From JBARCX01 sp049794535 (GTDB lineage: Bacteria > Pseudomonadota > Gammaproteobacteria > Xanthomonadales > Rhodanobacteraceae), in contig JBARCX010000014.1 in the NCBI GenBank assembly GCA_049794535.1, positions 1 to 10,644 on the forward strand: a stretch of DNA of 10,644 bases, read 5' to 3'. Below, one piece after another: positions 6,887 through 10,644 of this stretch (position 1 is the first letter of the stretch; each line of letters begins with the position of its first letter). A model generated the notes under the pieces. That model was not told where the DNA came from. It did not search any database and worked only from the letters and a program-made list of their open reading frames with translations. The translations under genes were made by a program, and so were the position numbers.

Positions 6887-7332
6887 GCGTCGGCGCGACG
6901 GTGATACACGGCGGCCAGTACCGGCTCCCAGCTTGCGCCCTCGTCGAACGAGCTTTCCAGCGTAAAGCTATATAAGTCGATATCGAGCGGACGATACGTG
7001 TGCCGTGTTCGTCCTCGCGGCGAGCTACGTATGAAAACCAGTGCACCACCATCCCAATGACCCGGTGCCGGTTCGGCAGGCACAAAGCCGTAGCTATCGA
7101 ACCAGTACAAGCTGTACTGGTTTGGCTCCGCTCCAGCCACAAATACCGCATGCACTTGCAGAGCCGGCTTCGCGTCGCGTTCTTCACGATAGTCCTGCAC
7201 CAGGATGCGTCCACCCAGATCGAGCCGCGACACCACCTCACCCGTCGCTATACCGCCCGGCCCCCAGCGTGTCGCTGCAATGTTCTCCTCGCCAGCCCAG
7301 TTACCGGCCAATGCGTGCAATGGGTCAATCAT
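6883..7332 (-). CDS. DUF1579-like small protein
   Basis: A 149-residue protein in the DUF1579 style, a beta-rich, lipocalin-like single domain of unknown function. Typical features are LHALAGNWAGEE at the N-terminus, SLYWFDSYGF.PAEPAPGHWDG in the middle, and SFTLESSFDEGASWEPV..VYHR near the end. There is no signal peptide or membrane segment, so it is probably cytoplasmic. I chose the ATG at 7332 because GGAG (complement of 7339-7342) stands 6 nt upstream; longer versions from ATG 7344 or TTG 7362 lack a correctly spaced site. It follows the sensor-like membrane protein gene by 42 bp on the same strand, so it is likely the last gene of the padR operon. Its stop codon is contributed by the inverted repeat at 6855-6886, suggesting that the repeat's arrival defined or altered the C-terminus. 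Confidence 0.8.
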   Translation of the reverse strand: MIDPLHALAGNWAGEENIAATRWGPGGIATGEVVSRLDLGGRILVQDYREERDAKPALQVHAVFVAGAEPNQYSLYWFDSYGFVPAEPAPGHWDGGALVFIRSSPRGRTRHTYRPLDIDLYSFTLESSFDEGASWEPVLAAVYHRRADA

Positions 7333-7338
7333 CGATAG

Positions 7339-7342
7339 CTCC
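7339..7342 (-). promoter_or_regulatory. Ribosome-binding site deciding the DUF1579-like start
   Basis: GGAG on the minus strand, 6 nt before ATG 7332. The alternative starts at 7344 and 7362 have no well-spaced equivalent. Confidence 0.6.
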
Positions 7343-7374
7343 ATGAACCTTTGTGGATGCAAAGGGAATCCGCG

Positions 7375-8295
7375 TTACGCTGCGACACTACGTACCAACA
7401 AATGCCGCGCAATCTGGCCATGCATCTTGCCCAAGCCACGCACCAGATGCAGCGTGGAAAACAGCAGGATGATGCCAACGATGAATAGACCAATACCGTC
7501 ACCCCAGTTTGGCCCATAGCAGAGCCAATCCGGTCCGGTGCAGATATTCCCGTTTGGATTAATGATATCCAGCCAACCCAAAGCCTTGACGATGGGTGCT
7601 GCGATGAAGGCGACCGACACGCTAATCAGCGTAATCGTGAGCGTGAAATAGATAATGCCCAGCGGCAGCATCAGCATCATGTAAAACAGCGTGCCCCAGG
7701 TGCGTGCGTCGGTGAACATCGCACCAATGCGCTTGAGCAACGGTAGGCCGGTTTGCGCGTGATACGGCGGTCGACGCGGCATGCGTACGCCAAGCATCGC
7801 CTCGACCATGCGCCCTTCCACCAGCGACAGTGCACGCACCGAGCCCAGGAACAACACGATGAATGGCAAACCGATAATCAACACCGCAAGGCCTGCCGAG
7901 AGTGACACCCCCGTCACTGCCCAGGTGAAGTAAAAAATACCGGTAGCCAGCGCCAGCACCATATAGAACAGTGCCCCGTAGGTACGTGGATCAGCGGCTA
8001 CGCCAAAGAACTGCCCCAGCAGCGAGCGACGCTTCGGTGACGGTGGCGGGCGCAGTGCACGTTGAATCTTGATCTCCTGATCGCGGTACAGATCGGCCAC
8101 TTCATCCGGGGCTCCATAGCTACTGACGACATGCAGCAACATGTCTGCTTCGCTGCGCTCCGGCTTTTCCGCCAGCTCGGCGCGCAAGTGTTCCTCGGCG
8201 TCGTACAACGCATCCTGGATTAGTGCAGGATCAGCGCCGCGCAAAGCACTGCGCAACTGATCGAGATATTCGTTGATGGTGCGTGGCGCGTTCAT
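7375..8295 (-). CDS. HAAS-domain / putative sensor membrane protein
   Basis: A 306-residue membrane protein. Residues 1-75 (INEYLDQLRSAL...DALYDAEEHL...YGAPDEVADLY) form the helical HAAS/DUF1700-type domain that is commonly encoded directly after PadR regulators. The rest resembles the Pfam putative sensor domain and holds an internal duplication: DPRTYGALFYMVLALATGIF (102-121) and DARTWGTLFYMMLMLPLGII (196-215) begin two matching units, each with hydrophobic helices (about 107-155 and 201-240). A final helix (268-286) precedes a basic tail. Residues 245-266, with Cys252 and Cys259, lie between helices and may face the periplasm. The ATG overlaps the padR stop (TAATG) and has a strong AAGGAGGGG (complement of 8300-8308), so the two proteins are translationally coupled. 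By analogy with PadR-HAAS pairs it may sense an envelope signal and antagonise or tune PadR; that is inference. Confidence 0.85.
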   Translation of the reverse strand: MNAPRTINEYLDQLRSALRGADPALIQDALYDAEEHLRAELAEKPERSEADMLLHVVSSYGAPDEVADLYRDQEIKIQRALRPPPSPKRRSLLGQFFGVAADPRTYGALFYMVLALATGIFYFTWAVTGVSLSAGLAVLIIGLPFIVLFLGSVRALSLVEGRMVEAMLGVRMPRRPPYHAQTGLPLLKRIGAMFTDARTWGTLFYMMLMLPLGIIYFTLTITLISVSVAFIAAPIVKALGWLDIINPNGNICTGPDWLCYGPNWGDGIGLFIVGIILLFSTLHLVRGLGKMHGQIARHLLVRSVAA

Positions 8296-8657
8296 TACAC
8301 CCCTCCTTGTAAAACGGCTTCGACAGAATCACGGGTGGCGTTCCAGGCGGCAACCCACTCACGCAGCGCCTCACGACCCGTTTTGGTTATTCGGTAATAC
8401 CGACGTGGCGGCCCACTGACCGAAGGCTCGACTTCACTCCCCAGCAAACCGGCCCCTTCCAGATTGCGTAACACCGGGTACAGCGCACTTTGCTTACCCG
8501 CCAGCACGCCCTCACCCACTTCTTCCAGCCGCTTGGCAATCTGGTAGCCGTACATCGGTTGGCGCGACTGCGCGAGCACCGCCAGCAGCACCAGTGACAC
8601 CGTGCCGGCAGACAACTCCTTCTGGAACTTCTTCAGCTGACTGGCGTTGTCGTCCAT
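8295..8657 (-). CDS. PadR family transcriptional regulator
   Basis: A 120-residue PadR-type winged-helix regulator of the short (PadR-s2) kind. The DNA-binding domain spans about 15-92: SLVLLAVLAQ...MYGYQIAKRL (21-44), the recognition helix region SALYPVLRNLEGAGLL (57-72) and the wing SGPPRRYYRIT (81-91). The C-terminal helix REALREWVAAWN (95-106) is the usual dimerisation helix. The start is ATG 8657 with only a weak AAGG just upstream. It is first in a leftward operon with the HAAS/sensor membrane protein and a DUF1579-like protein, and its TAA overlaps the next ATG by one base. PadR proteins usually repress their own operon; the palindrome at 8696-8714 over the predicted -10 is the likely operator. 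The effector is unknown. Confidence 0.92.
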   Translation of the reverse strand: MDDNASQLKKFQKELSAGTVSLVLLAVLAQSRQPMYGYQIAKRLEEVGEGVLAGKQSALYPVLRNLEGAGLLGSEVEPSVSGPPRRYYRITKTGREALREWVAAWNATRDSVEAVLQGGV

Positions 8658-8665
8658 AGCCTTGC

Positions 8666-8714
8666 GTTCACTTCCACATAGACTGGAGTGAACTATAGTG
8701 TGAACTTCACACTA
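8666..8714 (-). promoter_or_regulatory. padR promoter/operator with two dyads
   Basis: TAGTGTGAACTTCACACTA (8696-8714) is a perfect 19-bp palindrome with a central C. Next to it toward the gene, GTTCACT (8666-8672) and AGTGAAC (8687-8693) form a second dyad 14 nt apart and share the GTGAA/TTCAC core. On the minus strand TATAGT (complement of 8692-8697) is a plausible -10 box overlapping the palindrome edge, placing the transcript start about 25-30 nt before the padR ATG. Repressor bound here would block RNA polymerase, which fits PadR autoregulation. No good -35 is visible. Confidence 0.65.
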
Positions 8715-8746
8715 GTGCATGGGCTTGAAGTCATATAGGCCGCAAG

Positions 8747-8766
8747 TCATGCCCTTGTGGGCATGA
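8747..8766. other. Perfect 8-bp hairpin
   Basis: TCATGCCC (8747-8754), loop TTGT, GGGCATGA (8759-8766). It stands in the divergent gap upstream of the padR operator, with no T-run on either side. Role unknown. Confidence 0.5.
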
Positions 8767-8776
8767 AACCAATGTG

Positions 8777-8791
8777 TGTACACGTTGTACA
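8777..8791. promoter_or_regulatory. TGTACA-CGT-TGTACA dyad, possible operator
   Basis: Two copies of the self-complementary hexamer TGTACA are separated by 3 nt, a symmetric 15-bp site in non-coding DNA between divergent genes. Such spacing suits a dimeric regulator, but nothing here names one. Confidence 0.3.
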
Positions 8792-8873
8792 AACATGGGT
8801 GTCAGGCGACTCACCTGCCTCTGAGATTTTGCATCGGAGGGAGGGGCCATGGGCTGCTCAGAGTGTCTGCTAG

Positions 8874-9017
8874 CGGCTGAATCCGCCGTCGTCAGTGTGT
8901 TGCATTGACCGGTTGAGACCGCCTTGTGGACTCAGCCGGTCGATGCAACACATTGCTGGAATCGTTCCGCCAGTGTTTCAAAGTTCAGCGTTTGCCGGGG
9001 CGCTCATTCAATTGCGG
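8874..9017 (-). mobile_element. IS30-family remnant with facing terminal repeats
   Basis: Two 27-nt arms, 8896-8922 and 8926-8952, are inverted copies matching at 23 of 27 positions and separated by only 3 nt (CTT). Their core TGTTGCATTGACCGGTTGA closely resembles the known IS30 end (TGTTGCGTTGACCAATTGA on the complementary reading). The outer tips of both ends face each other, as at the junction of an IS30 tandem dimer or circle, with a spacer of the 2-3 bp size used by this family. A further partial tip, CGGCTGAATCCGCC (8874-8887), lies to the left in the same orientation as the left arm. The right arm runs into the transposase C-terminus on the minus strand. No intact transposase remains. 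Confidence 0.75.
8932..9017 (-). pseudogene. IS30-family transposase, C-terminal fragment, frameshifted
   Basis: Reading the minus strand to a TGA at 8934-8932 gives RQTLNFETLAERFQQ followed by CVASTG, the characteristic end of IS30-family transposases (R-P-R-x-T-L-x-x-x-T-P-A-E-x-F ... C-V-A-S-T-G). Just upstream the preceding LNERP is in another frame: the C-run at about 9000 is one base short, so the reading frame is broken between LNERP and RQTL. Beyond about 9017 the family pattern fades. The stop codon lies inside the terminal repeat, as is usual for this family. Only about 28 of more than 300 residues survive, so it is inactive. Confidence 0.78.
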
Positions 9018-9213
9018 TTCGATTACGCTAGCGGTATGCGCAAGCTTCCTCTCCTTGGTGCCTGCCATAGAAGGCTCGGCCGCGGATGCAAAGAACACAG
9101 GGACAGTTAGGGTTTGGATCAGGGGTTGTGTTCTCAATCGCTGGCATGCTCTTCAGGCTGTCAAAAGGCGTTGCTAGGCTATGCGGCGGCTACTTTGCAC
9201 TTGTGAGGAAAAG
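9018..9213. other. Non-coding leader upstream of the desaturase gene
   Basis: No gene, repeat or clear promoter was found. It lies between the IS30 remnant and the desaturase start and may include further decayed IS sequence, but no transposase residues could be recognised in any minus-strand frame. Confidence 0.4.
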
Positions 9214-10200
9214 ATGAACCTACAGGCAGCAGCAAAGGCGGATGGCACCCAAACAGCGGCAGCGCGGGGAACGTCTCGGCGTGTCCCCATCGACCATCGC
9301 ACCAACTTCGTGCTCCTTGGACTCGTCGTGACTGCCGTACTGATGCAGCTCATCGCGTGGCCATTCTTGTTGCGGCAGTGGGGCGCTTCCGCACTGTGGA
9401 TCGCGGTGCCGCTTGTGGTGCTGACCCCGACGCATTGGGGGCTGATCCATGAATCAATTCATGGGCAGCTGTCGCCCCAACGGCGGCGCAACGAATGGCT
9501 CGGGCGAATATTGGCCATCGCCTTCATGTTGCCGTTCGACGCCGTGCGTTTCGGTCACCTCATGCATCACCGCTTTACACGCGAACCATTTGACCGACCG
9601 GACGTGCATGATGGCGCGACGCATCGCCTACTTGCTCGCGTCGGCTACTACACGTATTTGTTGGGTGGTCTGTATCTGTCGGAACTCGCGCTGCCGTTGC
9701 TCACCTTTCTACCGACCACCTGGGTGTGCCGACTCGTCGCGCATAAGCTTCGCAGTGAAGATCCGATAAGTCGGGATGTCCAGCGCCTGTTTGTTGGGTT
9801 TGCCGGAAATCCGGAAAAGCGCATGCGTATACGGCGTGACTGGATGCTGTCGGTCACACTCCATGCCTGCGCATTTTATTTCTACGGGGCGTGGTGGCCT
9901 GCGCTTGCCATAACGATGTTTCTGCGCGGACTATGGCTCTCACTGGCGGACAACCTTCCACATTACGATGTCATGCTTGACGAACAGCAGCGGGCTCGCA
10001 ACTTTCGCTTGCCCGCTATCTGGCGGCCCGTGTTGATGAATCATCATCTTCACCGCCTGCATCACCAGCATCCAACACTGCCGTGGACGGCACTTCCGGC
10101 GCTCGCTCGCGTTGATGCCACCGCATCCACTCCCGATACCGACGCTGGTTATTTCTGGGCGGCGCTTCGGCAGCTTCGCGGGTTTGGCAAAGTACGTTAA
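9214..10200 (+). CDS. Membrane fatty acid desaturase family protein
   Basis: A 328-residue integral membrane di-iron protein of the fatty acid desaturase type (PF00487). All three histidine boxes are present: HESIH (79-83), HLMHH (115-119) and HLHRLHH (278-284, preceded by NH). His250 in DNLPHYDV may add a ligand. Hydrophobic segments at about 31-53 and 58-78 precede box 1; others lie at about 143-170 and 212-245, giving the usual four-helix topology with the His boxes on the cytoplasmic side. The family uses O2 and an electron donor to desaturate or hydroxylate lipids or carotenoids; the substrate cannot be read from sequence. I start at ATG 9214, preceded by GAGGA (9205-9209), not at ATG 9181, which has no ribosome-binding site. 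It is divergent from padR and 63 bp before the GFA gene. Confidence 0.88.
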   Translation: MNLQAAAKADGTQTAAARGTSRRVPIDHRTNFVLLGLVVTAVLMQLIAWPFLLRQWGASALWIAVPLVVLTPTHWGLIHESIHGQLSPQRRRNEWLGRILAIAFMLPFDAVRFGHLMHHRFTREPFDRPDVHDGATHRLLARVGYYTYLLGGLYLSELALPLLTFLPTTWVCRLVAHKLRSEDPISRDVQRLFVGFAGNPEKRMRIRRDWMLSVTLHACAFYFYGAWWPALAITMFLRGLWLSLADNLPHYDVMLDEQQRARNFRLPAIWRPVLMNHHLHRLHHQHPTLPWTALPALARVDATASTPDTDAGYFWAALRQLRGFGKVR

Positions 10201-10263
10201 AGGTGGTGCACTCACCGCAAAGTGCAATCTACTTTTGAGTTAGGCGACAAAGGAAATCTTGAT

Positions 10264-10644
10264 ATGACTGCTCCGTTCTCTGGCGGGTGCGCATGTGGGT
10301 CGGTTCGTTACGTGTGCTCGCGCACACCGATCGCAATGCTCAATTGCCACTGCCTGGATTGTCAGCGTTCCAGTGGTTCCCCATTCGCTTCGGGCTTCAT
10401 CATCGCAACGTCGGATATAGAGATCACTGGTACACCTAAGACGTACTCGGTTCGCACGGGTAGTGGCGGCGTCGCGACCCGCAGTTTCTGCTCTCAATGT
10501 GGCTCGCCATTGTTCACGCACGGCACTGTCAATCCCGGATTCATGTCTGTTCGCTTTCCTACGCTGGACAACACTTCGGAGTTTCAACCCCTGCTGGACA
10601 TTTGGACGGACAGTGCGCAACCGTGGGTATGTCTTAGTCAGGCC
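10264..10644 (+). CDS. GFA family zinc protein (CENP-V fold), 3' end beyond the window
   Basis: The frame is open for 127 codons and reaches the window edge without a stop. AGGAAA (10251-10256) stands 7 nt before the ATG. The protein shows the zinc-binding pattern of the GFA/DUF636 family (PF04828): GGCACGSVRY (Cys9, Cys11), NCHCLDCQRSSG (Cys28, Cys30, Cys33) and FCSQCGSPLF (Cys76, Cys79), with WTDSAQPW near the end. Members are typically about 110-150 residues, so only the last few residues should be missing. The family is named after glutathione-dependent formaldehyde-activating enzyme, but most members have no proven activity. It may share a transcript with the desaturase 63 bp upstream; only a weak 6-bp stem lies between them. 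Family confident, substrate unknown. Confidence 0.88.
   Translation, partial: MTAPFSGGCACGSVRYVCSRTPIAMLNCHCLDCQRSSGSPFASGFIIATSDIEITGTPKTYSVRTGSGGVATRSFCSQCGSPLFTHGTVNPGFMSVRFPTLDNTSEFQPLLDIWTDSAQPWVCLSQA

Noticed and set aside
8895..9177. Plus-strand open frames of 71 and 83 codons
   Set aside because: They run through IS30 terminal repeats and the antisense of the transposase remnant, with no homology signal.
10207..10226. Possible terminator after the desaturase gene
   Set aside because: The stem is only 6 bp (TGCACT/AGTGCA) with an 8-nt loop and is not followed directly by a T-run, so it is too weak to call.

Overview
The window is high-GC bacterial chromosome with short intergenic gaps. 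Gene content and repeat style (two kinds of short palindromic repeat placed as inverted pairs, a secreted DUF1800/DUF1501 cluster, an AgaR-like DeoR regulator after an amidohydrolase) suggest a gammaproteobacterium of the Xanthomonadales/Rhodanobacteraceae type (Dyella/Rhodanobacter-like). That placement is an inference from style, not from a marker gene.

Left part (1-2300): the 3' end of an amidohydrolase gene is followed 10 bases later by a DeoR-family repressor, probably in one sugar-catabolic operon. A 176-bp inverted-repeat element then fills most of the gap to a convergent SAM-dependent methyltransferase gene. Behind the methyltransferase start lies about 400 bp of non-coding DNA with two tandem small hairpins.

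Centre (2301-6788): an apparent three-gene operon DUF1800 - DUF1501 - DUF1800, all with export signals (Sec-type on both DUF1800 proteins, Tat-type on DUF1501). The two DUF1800 proteins are clear paralogues (74 of 97 residues identical over the core, compared by eye) with a fixed 8-residue offset between conserved motifs. The first carries a TonB-box-like LVVTANR just after its signal peptide; the second does not. This exported triplet of unknown function is the best candidate for an undescribed system here.

Right-centre (6805-8714): a second, unrelated inverted-repeat pair lies between convergent genes and supplies the stop codon of the leftward gene. The leftward operon is padR - HAAS/sensor membrane protein - DUF1579-like protein. 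PadR and the membrane protein genes overlap as TAATG. A 19-bp perfect palindrome over the predicted -10 region upstream of padR is a strong candidate autoregulatory operator.

Right part (8715-10644): the divergent gap between padR and a desaturase gene contains a decayed IS30-family fragment. It consists of the C-terminal end of a frameshifted transposase plus two facing terminal repeats separated by 3 bp, a layout like an IS30 tandem-dimer/circle junction. Next come a membrane fatty-acid-desaturase-type gene with all three histidine boxes and, running off the window, a GFA-family (CENP-V fold) zinc protein. I saw no rRNA, tRNA or CRISPR.
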